Positions 15,139-24,695 are shown, counted from the first letter of the stretch. The stretch is 64,000 nt of DNA from Kibdelosporangium aridum (GCF_900176515.1 NZ_FWXV01000006.1:496001-560000), one strand, 5' to 3'. Program-made: numbers and translations. The notes: generated from the sequence alone by a model not told the origin.

Positions 15139-18100
15139 ATGTTCCGCAAGATACTCGTCGCCAACCGCGGCGAGATCGCCATCAGGGCGTTTCGCGCCGG
15201 CTACGAGCTCGGCGCCGGAACGGTTGCCGTCTTTCCTTACGAGGACCGCAATTCGCTGCACAGGCTGAAGGCCGACGAGGCGTACCAGATCGGTGCGCAA
15301 GGCCATCCAGTACGGGCGTACTTGTCGGTGGACGAAATCGTGAAGGCTGCTCGTAAGTCCGGTGCTGACGCCGTGTATCCCGGTTACGGCTTCCTGTCGG
15401 AGAATCCCGACCTGGCACGGGCCTGTGCCGAAGCCGGAATCACCTTTGTCGGCCCGACCACCGAGGTGCTCGAGCTGACCGGCAACAAGGCCAGGGCGGT
15501 CGCCGCGGCCAAGGCTGCCGGGCTGCCGGTGCTCGAATCGTCCGCTCCTTCGTCCGATGTGGACGAGTTGCTGGCCGAGGCTGAGCGCATCGGCTTCCCG
15601 GTCTTCGTGAAAGCGGTCGCCGGTGGTGGCGGCCGCGGTATGCGACGGGTGGAGCAGGCGAGCACGCTTCGTGAGTCCATCGAGGCCGCGATGCGCGAGG
15701 CCGAGTCGGCCTTCGGCGACCCCACCGTCTTCCTCGAGCAGGCCGTGATCGACCCACGGCACATCGAGGTGCAGATCCTCGCCGACGGTACGGGCGAGGT
15801 CATGCACCTGTTCGAGCGTGACTGTTCGATGCAGCGCCGCCACCAGAAGGTGATCGAGCTGGCGCCCGCGCCGAACCTGTCCGAGGAGCTGCGCGAGCGC
15901 ATCTGCGATGACGCGGTGAAGTTCGCCAAGCACATCGGGTACCGCAACGCCGGCACGGTCGAGTTCCTGCTCGACCCGTCCGGCAAACACGTCTTCATCG
16001 AGATGAACCCGCGGATCCAGGTCGAGCACACGGTCACCGAAGAGGTCACCGACGTCGACCTCGTCCAGTCCCAGCTGCGGATCGCGGCTGGTGAGACGCT
16101 CGCCGACCTGGGGCTGAGCCAGGACAACGTGCGGCTGCGCGGGTTCGCGATGCAGTGCCGGATCACCACCGAGGATCCGGCGAACGGGTTCCGGCCGGAC
16201 ACCGGCATGATCAGCGCCTACCGTTCCCCTGGCGGCGCGGGCATCCGGCTGGACGGCGGGACGGCCTTCGCGGGCACCGAGATCAGCGCGCACTTCGACT
16301 CGATGCTGGTCAAGCTGACCTGCCGGGGCCGCAACCTGGAGATGGCGGTGGCCAGGGCGCGTCGTGCGGTCGCCGAGTTCCGGATCCGTGGCGTGGCCAC
16401 GAACATCCCGTTCCTGCAGGCCGTTCTGGACGATCCGGACTTCCGGGCAGGCCGGATCACCACCGGCTTCATCGAGCAGCGGCCGTACCTGCTGACCGCG
16501 CGCAGCTCCGCCGACCGCGGTACGAAACTGTTGTCGTACCTGGCGGACGTCACGGTCAACAAGCCCAACGGCGAGCGGCCGCGGTTCGTCGACCCGGTGG
16601 AGAAGCTGCCGCCGATCGAGCTCAACGGCAACCCGCCCGCGGGCTCGAAGCAGAAGCTGACCGAACTCGGCCCGGAGGGGTTCGCGCGCTGGCTGCGTGA
16701 GGCCAAGCTGGTCGGCGTCACCGACACGACGTTCCGTGACGCGCACCAGTCCCTGCTGGCCACGCGAGTACGAACCAAGGACCTGCTCGCGGTGGCGCCG
16801 CACGTCGCCCACACCATGCCCGAGCTGCTCTCGGTCGAGTGCTGGGGTGGTGCGACCTACGACGTCGCCTTGCGGTTCCTCGCCGAGGATCCGTGGGAGC
16901 GGCTGGCGAAGTTGCGGGACGCGATCCCGAACATCTGCCTGCAGATGTTGCTGCGTGGCCGCAACACCGTCGGGTACACGCCGTACCCGACGGCCGTGAC
17001 GCAGAAGTTCGTCGAGGAGGCCACGAAGACCGGGATCGACATCTTCCGGATCTTCGACGCGCTCAACGACGTCGAGCAGATGCGCCCGGCGATCGAGGCG
17101 GTACGGGAGACCGGTTCGGCCATCGCCGAGGTGTCCTTGTGCTACACGTCCGACCTGTCCGACCCGGGCGAGCAGCTGTACACATTGGACTACTACCTCA
17201 AGCTCGCCGAGCAGATCGTCGGCGCCGGTGCGCACATCCTCGCGGTGAAGGACATGGCAGGCCTGCTCCGGCCGCCTGCCGCGGTGAAGCTGATCACCGC
17301 GCTGCGCAAGGAATTCGACCTCCCGGTCCACCTGCACACGCACGACACCGCAGGTGGGCAGCTCGCGACATATCTGGCGGCGATCCAGGCCGGTGTGGAC
17401 GCTGTCGACGGCGCGACCGCGTCGATGTCCGGTACGACCTCGCAGCCGTCGCTGTCGGCGATCGTGGCCGCGACCGACCACAGTGAACGGGAAACCGGGC
17501 TGAGCCTGCAGGCGGTGTCCGATTTGGAGCCGTACTGGGAGATCGTGCGGCGGGTGTACTACCCGTTCGAGGCCGGTCTGCCCGGTCCGACGGGCCGCGT
17601 GTACCTGCACGAGATCCCCGGTGGTCAGCTGTCCAACCTGCGCACGCAGGCCAAGGCGCTGGGCCTGGGCGACCGGTTCGAGGACATCGAGACGATGTAC
17701 GCGGCCGCCGACCGGATGCTCGGTCACCTGATCAAGGTGACGCCTTCGTCCAAGGTGGTCGGTGACCTGGCGCTGCACCTGGTCGGCGCGGGCGTGGACC
17801 CGAAGGAGTTCGAGGCCGACCCCGGTCGCTTCGACATCCCGGACTCGGTGATCGGCTTCCTGCACGGTGAGCTCGGCGACCCGGCGGGCGGCTGGCCGGA
17901 GCCGTTCCGTACCAAGGCGTTGCGCGGCCGGTCGGCGCCCAAGGGCATCACTGAGCTGTCCGACGAGGACAAGAAGGCGCTGGAGGAAGACCCGCGCGGC
18001 ACGTTGAACAGGCTGCTGTTCCCCGGGCCGACAAAGGAGTTCCTTGCCCACCGCGAGCAGTACGGCGACACGTCGGTGCTGGCGAGCAAGGACTTCTTCT

Positions 18101-18516
18101 ACGGCCTGCGCCCGGCGACCGAGTACCCGGTCGACCTGGAACCCGGTGTCCGGCTGCTGATCGAGCTCGAAGCTGTCGGTGAGGCCGACGAGCGCGGCAT
18201 GCGGACCGTGATGGCCACGCTGAACGGCCAGCTGCGGCCGATCCCCGTGCGGGACCGGTCGATCGCGTCGAACCTCCCAGTCGCCGAGAAGGCCGAGAAG
18301 GGCAACGCGAACCAAGTGCCCGCGCCGTTCGCCGGTGTGGTCACGCTGGCGGTGTCCGAGGGCGACGAGGTCGAAGCGGGTGCCACGGTCGCCACGATCG
18401 AGGCGATGAAGATGGAGGCCGCCATCACCGCGCCGAAGGGCGGCCGGGTGCAGCGCCTGGCGATCGGGTCGGTGCAGCAGGTGGAAGGCGGCGATCTGCT
18501 GATCGTGCTGGCGTAA
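15139..18516 (+). CDS. pyc: Pyruvate carboxylase
   Basis: 1125 residues, single-chain form. It carboxylates pyruvate to oxaloacetate (anaplerosis) with ATP, bicarbonate and biotin. In order: biotin carboxylase (about 1-450; FRKILVANRGEIAIR, KAVAGGGGRGMR, EMNPRIQVEHT), carboxyltransferase (about 530-830; TDTTFRDAHQSLLATR, metal-binding HLHTHDTAG), conserved linker, and a C-terminal biotinyl domain with EAMKMEA, biotin lysine at residue 1091. The start is the ATG at 15139 with AGGAGG about 12 bases upstream. lepB follows at a distance of 43 bp. Confidence 0.97.
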   Translation: MFRKILVANRGEIAIRAFRAGYELGAGTVAVFPYEDRNSLHRLKADEAYQIGAQGHPVRAYLSVDEIVKAARKSGADAVYPGYGFLSENPDLARACAEAGITFVGPTTEVLELTGNKARAVAAAKAAGLPVLESSAPSSDVDELLAEAERIGFPVFVKAVAGGGGRGMRRVEQASTLRESIEAAMREAESAFGDPTVFLEQAVIDPRHIEVQILADGTGEVMHLFERDCSMQRRHQKVIELAPAPNLSEELRERICDDAVKFAKHIGYRNAGTVEFLLDPSGKHVFIEMNPRIQVEHTVTEEVTDVDLVQSQLRIAAGETLADLGLSQDNVRLRGFAMQCRITTEDPANGFRPDTGMISAYRSPGGAGIRLDGGTAFAGTEISAHFDSMLVKLTCRGRNLEMAVARARRAVAEFRIRGVATNIPFLQAVLDDPDFRAGRITTGFIEQRPYLLTARSSADRGTKLLSYLADVTVNKPNGERPRFVDPVEKLPPIELNGNPPAGSKQKLTELGPEGFARWLREAKLVGVTDTTFRDAHQSLLATRVRTKDLLAVAPHVAHTMPELLSVECWGGATYDVALRFLAEDPWERLAKLRDAIPNICLQMLLRGRNTVGYTPYPTAVTQKFVEEATKTGIDIFRIFDALNDVEQMRPAIEAVRETGSAIAEVSLCYTSDLSDPGEQLYTLDYYLKLAEQIVGAGAHILAVKDMAGLLRPPAAVKLITALRKEFDLPVHLHTHDTAGGQLATYLAAIQAGVDAVDGATASMSGTTSQPSLSAIVAATDHSERETGLSLQAVSDLEPYWEIVRRVYYPFEAGLPGPTGRVYLHEIPGGQLSNLRTQAKALGLGDRFEDIETMYAAADRMLGHLIKVTPSSKVVGDLALHLVGAGVDPKEFEADPGRFDIPDSVIGFLHGELGDPAGGWPEPFRTKALRGRSAPKGITELSDEDKKALEEDPRGTLNRLLFPGPTKEFLAHREQYGDTSVLASKDFFYGLRPATEYPVDLEPGVRLLIELEAVGEADERGMRTVMATLNGQLRPIPVRDRSIASNLPVAEKAEKGNANQVPAPFAGVVTLAVSEGDEVEAGATVATIEAMKMEAAITAPKGGRVQRLAIGSVQQVEGGDLLIVLA

Positions 18517-18559
18517 AGCCGATAGGCTGCCTCCAGCTTTCGAGCCTGGGGGAGCACAT

Positions 18560-19240
18560 ATGCGCGGATTCGGCATGCCGGTGGCCGTGATGGTGACGGG
18601 AGTCCTCATCGCGGCCACCGCTTTCGCGATCAGCTTGTTCGGTTATCGGCGGGTGGTCGAGCCCGCGGGGTCGATGGAGCCGACGTTCGGCCCTGGTGAC
18701 AGGTTGTCGATTCGCGAGATCGCTGGCGATCAGGTCAACCGCGGTGACATCGTCATCTTCACCGCCGGTGCGTGGGGTGACCCCGACTTCGAGCTGGTCA
18801 AGCGGGTCGTAGGCGTCGGTGGGGACACGGTCGTGTGCTGCGACGCGCGCAAACGCATCACGGTGAACGACAGGGCGGTCACCGAGGAGTACGTCAAGGA
18901 CGACGAAGGCCCGCATCCGAACGAGGAGTACACGGTGCAGGTCGAGCCAGGCCACGTCTGGGTACTCGGCGACAACCGGGGCAACTCGCGGGATTCCCGC
19001 ACCGAGATGGAGACCCGGACCAAGGGTGCGATTCCGGTCGGCGACATCAAGGGTGTGGTGGTCAGGGCGGGTGGCGACAAGATCGTCCCGACCGAGGCGT
19101 TCACCCGGGCGGGTCTGCCGGGTGAGCCGTACCAGAACAACCTGAACATCGTGGTGGGCCTGCTCATTCTGCTAGGCGGATTCATCTTCCTCGCCAGCGT
19201 CGTGTGGCTCTTGGTGGCGATTCGAAAGCGTGGTGCGTGA
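18560..19240 (+). CDS. lepB: Signal peptidase I
   Basis: 226 residues. It cleaves signal peptides of exported proteins at the outer face of the membrane. One N-terminal TM segment (about 8-28) precedes box B GSMEPTF with catalytic Ser38, then NRGDIVIF, the general-base Lys81 in ELVKRVVGVGGD, and box E LGDNRGNSRDSR. There is a further C-terminal hydrophobic stretch (about 197-221), so the chain probably spans the membrane twice. GGGGGAG lies before the ATG at 18560. The TGA overlaps the ATG of the arginase-like gene by one base, implying translational coupling. Confidence 0.93.
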   Translation: MRGFGMPVAVMVTGVLIAATAFAISLFGYRRVVEPAGSMEPTFGPGDRLSIREIAGDQVNRGDIVIFTAGAWGDPDFELVKRVVGVGGDTVVCCDARKRITVNDRAVTEEYVKDDEGPHPNEEYTVQVEPGHVWVLGDNRGNSRDSRTEMETRTKGAIPVGDIKGVVVRAGGDKIVPTEAFTRAGLPGEPYQNNLNIVVGLLILLGGFIFLASVVWLLVAIRKRGA

Positions 19241-20025
19241 TGCAGATTCATGCTGTGCCGCAACGGCAAGGCGCGTTGGTGGACAAGGCGCGTCTCCTGC
19301 CCGCGGGATGCCTTGCGCTGAGCCGGCTGGCCGGTGACATCGCGGGCGTCAAGCCGTATGTCGTCCCTGTGTCCACTGGGGACTCGCCTGCGGTCGACGG
19401 GGTGGCCAACAGGGCGGCCTTGATCGTGAACCGGACGGCCCAGCTGGCGGCGTTGGAGGCACCGGGCGGGCCGGTGCTGACGATCGGCGGCGACTGTGGC
19501 TCGGACGTGGTGCCGATCGCGGTGGCGCGGTTCCGGTTCGGCGAGAACCTCGGTGTGGCGTGGTTCGACGCGCACCCGGACTTGAACACACCTTCGACCT
19601 CGCCGTCGGGCGCGTTCCACGGCATGGCGTTGCGGGTGTTGTTCGGCGAGGGTGATCCGGAGTTCGTTGCCAGCCCCGCTTTGCGGCCTGGCAACGCTGT
19701 TCTGGTTGGTGCGCGGTCGATTGACGAGGGCGAGCAGGCCGCGATCGACCGCGGGCTGGTCTCGTTCGACTCGTTCCCTGGCGAGCAGATCTATCTCCAT
19801 GTCGACTTGGACGTGCTGGACCCGTCCGAATTCGGCGGTGCGACCTACCCGGAGCCTAACGGGTTGGGCATCGCCGAGGTGGCGGCAGCGATCGACGGGA
19901 TCCCGGTGCCCGTGGTGGGCGCCGGGATCACCGAGTGCGCGACCGCCGACGAAGCGGAGATCCGCAAGCTCGCGACGCTTATCGAGGCTGTCGTAGGAGT
20001 TCTACGGCGCGGCGCTCAAGACTGA
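19240..20025 (+). CDS. Arginase/agmatinase-superfamily hydrolase
   Basis: 261 residues of ureohydrolase fold. Manganese-site motifs are WFDAHPDLNTP and HVDLDVLDPSEF, as expected. The first ligand motif, normally GGDHS, reads GGDCGSD, so a cysteine replaces the first metal-binding histidine, and activity on arginine cannot be assumed. It could be a formiminoglutamase-like or guanidino-compound hydrolase of an actinobacterial subgroup. The ATG overlaps the lepB stop (TGATG); an in-frame upstream extension inside lepB is not expected to be used. Its 3' end overlaps the convergent BtrH-like gene by 47 bp. Confidence 0.82.
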   Translation: MQIHAVPQRQGALVDKARLLPAGCLALSRLAGDIAGVKPYVVPVSTGDSPAVDGVANRAALIVNRTAQLAALEAPGGPVLTIGGDCGSDVVPIAVARFRFGENLGVAWFDAHPDLNTPSTSPSGAFHGMALRVLFGEGDPEFVASPALRPGNAVLVGARSIDEGEQAAIDRGLVSFDSFPGEQIYLHVDLDVLDPSEFGGATYPEPNGLGIAEVAAAIDGIPVPVVGAGITECATADEAEIRKLATLIEAVVGVLRRGAQD

Positions 20026-21001
20026 GGCACTCGTCGACGATCTCGGCCATCGCCGGGTAGTCGTGGCTGGTCCTGGCCTTCTGGGCGAGCCTCGACCACG
20101 CCGCGCCGGACTGCCGGAAGAGCTTCGCCGGTTGCGGCCTGCCCACCTCGTCGAGGAAGTCGGCGTACAGCGGACGGGTCGCGCCGGGCGCGGTGTACTG
20201 CTCCTCCAGGCATTCGTACAGGCGCTTGGTGCCGTGGTCGGTGTCGCCGAACCGCTTGGTCCACCCGGTCTTCGTGCGGGTGTCCCTGAGCTGGCCGGCC
20301 AGTTTGGCCATCCCGGAGAACCCGAAGTTCGCGTCGAAGTTGTTGCCGAGAACCGGGCCGGTCATGTGGTCCACAGTGGTCTTGATGGCGTCGTCGACGG
20401 CTTTGCCGAGGTCGGCTTCGCCGGCTTTGCCGATGACGGTCGCGTGGTGCTTTCCTTTGCGATAGGCCGACCACGCCTTGGCGAAGTCCGCAATGGACAA
20501 CTCGTGCCGCTCGACGTCGATCAGTGACACTGTTTCCGATATGCCGGTGACCAGGACGGTGTACGGGTCGTAGCCCGCCCATGGCGACGGCTCGTGCCAT
20601 GGCAGCGCGCTGCGGTCCACTTCGGCGAAGACCGGTCCGGTCGCCTTGCGTAGCTTGGTGATCCCGGCCTCGGCCTTGCCGCTGTGCTGCTCCACAAAGG
20701 ACACGTTGAGCCGGTTGAGGACCGCGGGAACCCACGGATCCGGGTGGTGCTGGGCCACGATGGTCATCAGCGGGTGCATGCCCTTGTACTCGAAGACGGC
20801 GTACATGAACCCGATCCCACCGGCCAGCCCGGTGATCATCGCCTCGCTGTACTCGTCCTGCAACGCGGTCGCTACCAAGCGGGAGACCCGGTGGCGGGGC
20901 TTGGTCTTGCCGGTGATGTGCCAACGGGCGGTCGTGTAGCTCTCGCCGGTGGCGGCCATCCGGTCACGGACGAGGCGCTTGAGTTTCTTGTGGTCGGTCA
21001 T
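19979..21001 (-). CDS. BtrH_N/DUF4872-like protein
   Basis: 340 residues starting MTDHKKLKRLVRDRMAATGE. The N-terminal leader, the SEAMITGLAGGIGFMYAVFEYKG segment and the PYTVLVTGISE strand resemble the BtrH N-terminal domain followed by DUF4872, a papain-like fold related to the acyl-carrier-protein transferase of butirosin synthesis. The cysteine expected early in the domain is not evident (RVSRLVATAL), so catalysis of that type is doubtful. No TM or signal sequence. The ATG at 21001 is chosen over a longer frame. It overlaps the arginase-like gene tail to tail. Family assignment is moderate, function unknown. Confidence 0.6.
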   Translation of the reverse strand: MTDHKKLKRLVRDRMAATGESYTTARWHITGKTKPRHRVSRLVATALQDEYSEAMITGLAGGIGFMYAVFEYKGMHPLMTIVAQHHPDPWVPAVLNRLNVSFVEQHSGKAEAGITKLRKATGPVFAEVDRSALPWHEPSPWAGYDPYTVLVTGISETVSLIDVERHELSIADFAKAWSAYRKGKHHATVIGKAGEADLGKAVDDAIKTTVDHMTGPVLGNNFDANFGFSGMAKLAGQLRDTRTKTGWTKRFGDTDHGTKRLYECLEEQYTAPGATRPLYADFLDEVGRPQPAKLFRQSGAAWSRLAQKARTSHDYPAMAEIVDECLSLERRAVELLRQPR

Positions 21002-21221
21002 CGCTCTCCCAGGACAGCCGTCCAATGCTGTACCCCACGCCCGCACCGGGTGCCGTCCGCAGTCGTCGCGACATGCTCGACCACTCGCGATGACAAGGGC
21101 CACCTTCGCCTCCGCTCAGCCGGGCGGCGTGGGCACCCGGTCAGGAGGTCAGGCCCGCGAGCGGGCCAGGCAAGGACTATATCGGTTGGCGGGCTCGCTG
21201 CCAGCGCGTTATCAATGCGGT

Positions 21222-21518
21222 ATGGACTTCGGTTACGCCGACCCGCAGGCCGAGAAAGTGCTCCGGACGTTCATCAGGAACGGCCACCTGGTCCGCTTCC
21301 CCGCGAAACGCGGCCGCAGGCGCATCCTGCTCGAACACATCGCGGCCAGCTTCGAACCCGGCCGACGCTTCCCCGAGAAAGAAGTCGACGTGGTGCTGCG
21401 CGCCTGGTGCGACGGAGGCGCGACCGACTACGTCACCCTCCGCCGATACCTGGTCGACGAAGACCTCCTCAGCCGAGAGAACGGCCACTACTGGCGCACC
21501 GGCGGCTGGGTCGCCTAG
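21222..21518 (+). CDS. DUF2087 protein
   Basis: 98 residues, with the DUF2087 pattern: LRTFIRNGHLVRFPAKRGRR, then a FEPGRRFPEKEVD segment, and TLRRYLVDEDLLSRENGHYWR. The fold resembles a winged helix and is sometimes attached to regulators; here it stands alone. It may bind nucleic acid, which is inference. The ATG at 21222 has TATCAA six bases upstream and no ribosome-binding site (leaderless type). Short tandem repeats fill the space to the convergent helD gene. Confidence 0.83.
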   Translation: MDFGYADPQAEKVLRTFIRNGHLVRFPAKRGRRRILLEHIAASFEPGRRFPEKEVDVVLRAWCDGGATDYVTLRRYLVDEDLLSRENGHYWRTGGWVA

Positions 21519-21521
21519 CGC

Positions 21522-21609
21522 GTGTCCACCGTTCCGGCACCCCGTGTCCACCGTTCCGGCACCCCGTGTCCGCCTTTCGCGCACCCCGTGTCCGCCTTTC
21601 GCGCACCCC
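21522..21609. repeat. Four tandem 22-bp repeats (two types)
   Basis: Two copies beginning GTGTCCACCGTTCCGGC (21522, 21544) are followed by two beginning GTGTCCGCCTTTCGCGC (21566, 21588). All end in ACCCC and each is exactly 22 bp. They lie just after the DUF2087 stop in the convergent gap before helD. Confidence 0.85.
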
Positions 21610-21654
21610 GAAATTCCCCATCGGCGGTCAGACCGGGATTTCGATGTGCGGCAC

Positions 21655-21698
21655 AGTGCATCTCACGGTGCCGCAAAGTGCATCTCACTGTGCCGCAG
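21655..21698. repeat. Two 22-bp direct repeats forming GCGGCAC/GTGCCGC inverted pairs
   Basis: AGTGCATCTCAC followed by [G/T]GTGCCGCA occurs at 21655 and 21677, preceded by TGCGGCAC, so the block can also fold as stems. Upstream, CGAAATTCCC (21609-21618) and GGGATTTCG (21636-21644) form another imperfect inverted repeat. Together these could end transcription from both convergent genes. Confidence 0.6.
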
Positions 21699-21716
21699 TG
21701 GTGGACACGCGGGGAC

Positions 21717-23846
21717 TCAGCCGGGCCAGTTCTCGTCGGTGGTCAACACCGTCAGGCGCTGGGTGGCGCGGGTGAGGGCGACGTAGAGCGCTCGGGGGCC
21801 GGTCATCGACTCGGTCACCATCTCGGTCGGCTCGACGAGCACCACCGCGTCGTACTCAAGGCCCTTCGCCTCGATCGCGTCCACGATCTTCAGCCGGTCG
21901 TCGTCCACTTCGGACATCCACGACCGCACCTTGTCGATGCTGGTCATCGACGCGATCACGCCGACCGTTCCGTCGACCTGATCCAGCAGTTCCCGTGCCG
22001 CGTCACGGACTGCGCCGGTCAACGAGCCGGGCACGACGGCCTCGACCAACGGTTCGATGCCGGTGTCGCGGACCGCGCGTGGCAGTTCGTCGTCCGAGGC
22101 GACGTCACGGACCACGCGGGCGGCGAGGTTGAAGATCTCCGCCGAGTTCCGGTAGTTCGTGCGCAGGGTGAAGCGGCGGCGCGTGGTTCGTTTGCCCAGC
22201 GCGGTGTCCCGCGCCTGCTGTGCCTCTGCCACGTCCGGCCACGTGCTCTGCACGGGGTCGCCAACCAGGGTCCAGCTGGCGTATTGGCCGCGCCGCGCGA
22301 TCATCCGCCATTGCATGGGCGAGAGGTCCTGCGACTCGTCGACGACGATGTGCGAGTAGTCCTCGTAGTTCTCGGGACGGCGACGGCCGCTCGGGTCCGG
22401 CTGTTCCTCGACCACGACACGGCGATGACGGCGCTTGGGCGGCGGGCCGATCAACGTGCGCAACTCGTCGAGCAACGCGATGTCGGCGACGGACCAATCG
22501 TCGTGCCGCCACGAGGCCGCCAGTTGGTCGACTTCGCGTGCTGACAACGTTGACCCGGCTGCACGGGCCAACCGGGCACGGTCACCGAGCGAGCGGAGCA
22601 CGTCGATTGGGGTGAGGATCGGCCAGAAGACCACGACGAACCTGTGGAAGTCGATCCGCTCGCCGAGGTCGATCAGCAGGTCCTTCTTGCTGACGTCGTA
22701 GCCGTCGTAGCTCTCTGCCTTGTGCCACAACGCTTCCAGCAGTGCTTCGGCGGCGTCCACACGGGAGCGGTTGGGCAGCCGGCCCAGCGAGTGCACCTGA
22801 CGGCGGACCTTCGCCAGCTCCTGCTCGTCGAGCTTGAGAACCTCGCCGCGGTACGTGATGCGCATTTCCGTCGGCGCGTCCGGCGGGGTGTCGCGCAGGG
22901 CTTTCTTCAGCACACGCCGCATTCGCAGCGAACCCTTGATCGCCGCGATCGGTGCGGGGTCGATACGGGTCGCCTCGATACCGTCCAGCAGGTTGCCCAG
23001 CGAGCGCAGTTCGACGCTGTCCTCACCCATCGAAGGCAGCACGCGCGAGATGTACGACGTGAATGCGGTCGACGGTCCGAGCACGAGAACGCCAGCACTG
23101 CCCATGCGCTTACGGTCGCGGTAAAGCAGGTACGCCACGCGGTGCAGCGCCACCGCCGTCTTGCCCGTGCCGGGGCCGCCGGTGATCTCCGTGACGCCCC
23201 GCCATGGCGCACGGATGGCCTCGTCCTGCTCCTTCTGGATCGTCGCCACGATGTCGCGCATCTGGTCGCTGCGCGCGCGGTTGAGCGACGCCATCAGCGC
23301 GCCTTCGCCGACCACCTGCATGGTGTCCGGCTGCGCGTCGGGCATCAGCAGGTCGTCGTCGATCTCGATGACCTGCTGGCCGGTCGAGCGGATCACCCTG
23401 CGGCGCACCACGCCCATCGGCTGCTCGGCCGTGGCCTGGTAGAACGCCGCGGCCGCGGGCGCGCGCCAGTCGGTCACGAGGTTCTCGAACTCCGCGTCCC
23501 GGATGCCCAGTCTGCCGACGTACAGCGTCTCGCCGGTGTTGTCGTCCAGACGACCGAACACCAGGCCCTCGTGCTCCGAGTCGAGCGCTTGGAGGATCCG
23601 GTTGGCGTGCCGGACCATCACGTCGCGCTCGTAGAGCATGGACGCCTGCTCGAACACGGCTTCGGTGCCCGCACCGTGTGCGAGCCGGTCACCGCGATCA
23701 CGCATCTCTTCAGCTTCGACCCGCATATCGGCAAGGCGTGCGTAGACAACGTCTACGTGCTTCTGCTCGATGGCGATCTCAGCCTGTCGGACTGCGGCCT
23801 GCGACACCCACGACCCCCGGTTCTTTCTTTGGGACGGAAGAGCCAC
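21717..23846 (-). CDS. helD: HelD-type RNA polymerase recycling motor (UvrD-like ATPase)
   Basis: 709 residues. HelD uses ATP to remove stalled RNA polymerase from nucleic acid; actinobacterial relatives can also protect against rifampicin. There is an N-terminal coiled coil (about 15-75), Walker A GGPGTGKTAVALHR, an Asp/Glu box in HIVVDESQDLS, and C-terminal UvrD-type motifs (VEAKGLEYDAVVLVEP-like and YVALTRATQRL). The GTG at 23846 overlaps a putative -10 (TAATGT), so a GTG at 23807 may be the true start. Divergent from the SDR gene. No rifampicin-associated palindrome was seen upstream. Confidence 0.88.
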   Translation of the reverse strand: MALPSQRKNRGSWVSQAAVRQAEIAIEQKHVDVVYARLADMRVEAEEMRDRGDRLAHGAGTEAVFEQASMLYERDVMVRHANRILQALDSEHEGLVFGRLDDNTGETLYVGRLGIRDAEFENLVTDWRAPAAAAFYQATAEQPMGVVRRRVIRSTGQQVIEIDDDLLMPDAQPDTMQVVGEGALMASLNRARSDQMRDIVATIQKEQDEAIRAPWRGVTEITGGPGTGKTAVALHRVAYLLYRDRKRMGSAGVLVLGPSTAFTSYISRVLPSMGEDSVELRSLGNLLDGIEATRIDPAPIAAIKGSLRMRRVLKKALRDTPPDAPTEMRITYRGEVLKLDEQELAKVRRQVHSLGRLPNRSRVDAAEALLEALWHKAESYDGYDVSKKDLLIDLGERIDFHRFVVVFWPILTPIDVLRSLGDRARLARAAGSTLSAREVDQLAASWRHDDWSVADIALLDELRTLIGPPPKRRHRRVVVEEQPDPSGRRRPENYEDYSHIVVDESQDLSPMQWRMIARRGQYASWTLVGDPVQSTWPDVAEAQQARDTALGKRTTRRRFTLRTNYRNSAEIFNLAARVVRDVASDDELPRAVRDTGIEPLVEAVVPGSLTGAVRDAARELLDQVDGTVGVIASMTSIDKVRSWMSEVDDDRLKIVDAIEAKGLEYDAVVLVEPTEMVTESMTGPRALYVALTRATQRLTVLTTDENWPG

Positions 23847-23960
23847 ATTACGCTCTCTCAGCGGTTGACAAACCAGTTGTCCAGTGGATGTTGGTCCAGA
23901 TCACTATCCACGTATGTGAAAGCTTGACCAACTGTCCCGCCGGCCCAAGATTATGCCCCT

Positions 23961-24683
23961 ATGACTCTGACTGCACTCGTCACAGGTGGCGGGACCGGAA
24001 TCGGCCGTGCCATCGCATCACAGCTGGTCAGCGACGGCGTGGCGGTGGTGATCACCGGGCGCAGACCCGATGTGCTCGCCGCGACGGCCGCCGAGATCGG
24101 CGCCAAGCATGTGGTGTTCGACGCAACTGACCCCCAAGCGGTCCAAGCGGCACTCGACCAACTGCCCCAGACCATCGACATCCTTGTCAACAACGCGGGC
24201 GCCAACATGGCCCGCCAAGGGCTCGCGGCCCCAGCGGGCGATCTCGCCGCGTTGAAGAAGCTCTGGCTCGCTGACTACGAGTCCAACGTCATCTCCACGG
24301 TCCTGGTCACCGAGGCCGTGCTGCCGAGGCTGGCCGAGAACGGCCGGGTCATCAGCATCAGCTCGATCGCGGGCGTGCGCGGCAGCGGCTCGTACGGGCC
24401 CGCCAAGGCCGCGATCGTGCCGTGGAACGTCGAGCTGGCCAAGAAGCTCGCCGGCCGGGCGACCGCCAACGTGGTGGCGCCGGGCATGACCGTCGAGACC
24501 GAGTTCTTCAACAACACGCTGACCGACGAACGCAGGGACTTCCTGATCAAGGAGATCCCGTCCGGCCGTCCCGGGCTGCCCGAGGACGTCGCCAAGGCCG
24601 TGTCCTACCTCGCCTCACCTGGCGCGGCCCACGTCACCGGGCAGGTGCTGCACGTCAACGGAGGCGGCTACAACGGCCGGTGA
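23961..24683 (+). CDS. SDR-family oxidoreductase
   Basis: 240 residues, classical short-chain dehydrogenase/reductase. The Rossmann motif TGGGTGIG binds NAD(P), NNAG follows beta-4, and the catalytic set is Ser in SISSIAG with Tyr/Lys in YGPAK. The arginine pair in ITGRRPD suggests NADP preference. The C-terminal APGMTVETEF and HVNGGGYNGR are typical. The substrate is unknown (sugar or keto-acyl compounds are usual). Starts at ATG 23961, divergent from helD; rsmD begins 12 bp after the stop. Confidence 0.9.
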   Translation: MTLTALVTGGGTGIGRAIASQLVSDGVAVVITGRRPDVLAATAAEIGAKHVVFDATDPQAVQAALDQLPQTIDILVNNAGANMARQGLAAPAGDLAALKKLWLADYESNVISTVLVTEAVLPRLAENGRVISISSIAGVRGSGSYGPAKAAIVPWNVELAKKLAGRATANVVAPGMTVETEFFNNTLTDERRDFLIKEIPSGRPGLPEDVAKAVSYLASPGAAHVTGQVLHVNGGGYNGR

Positions 24684-24695
24684 GATCATCACCCG

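Noticed and set aside
14257..18618. 1453-codon minus-strand frame opposite pyc
   Set aside because: Antisense shadow of a certain pyruvate carboxylase gene; such frames are common in GC-rich genes.
23847..23960. Rifampicin-associated element upstream of helD
   Set aside because: No palindrome of that type in the intergenic region, so rifampicin induction is not supported here.
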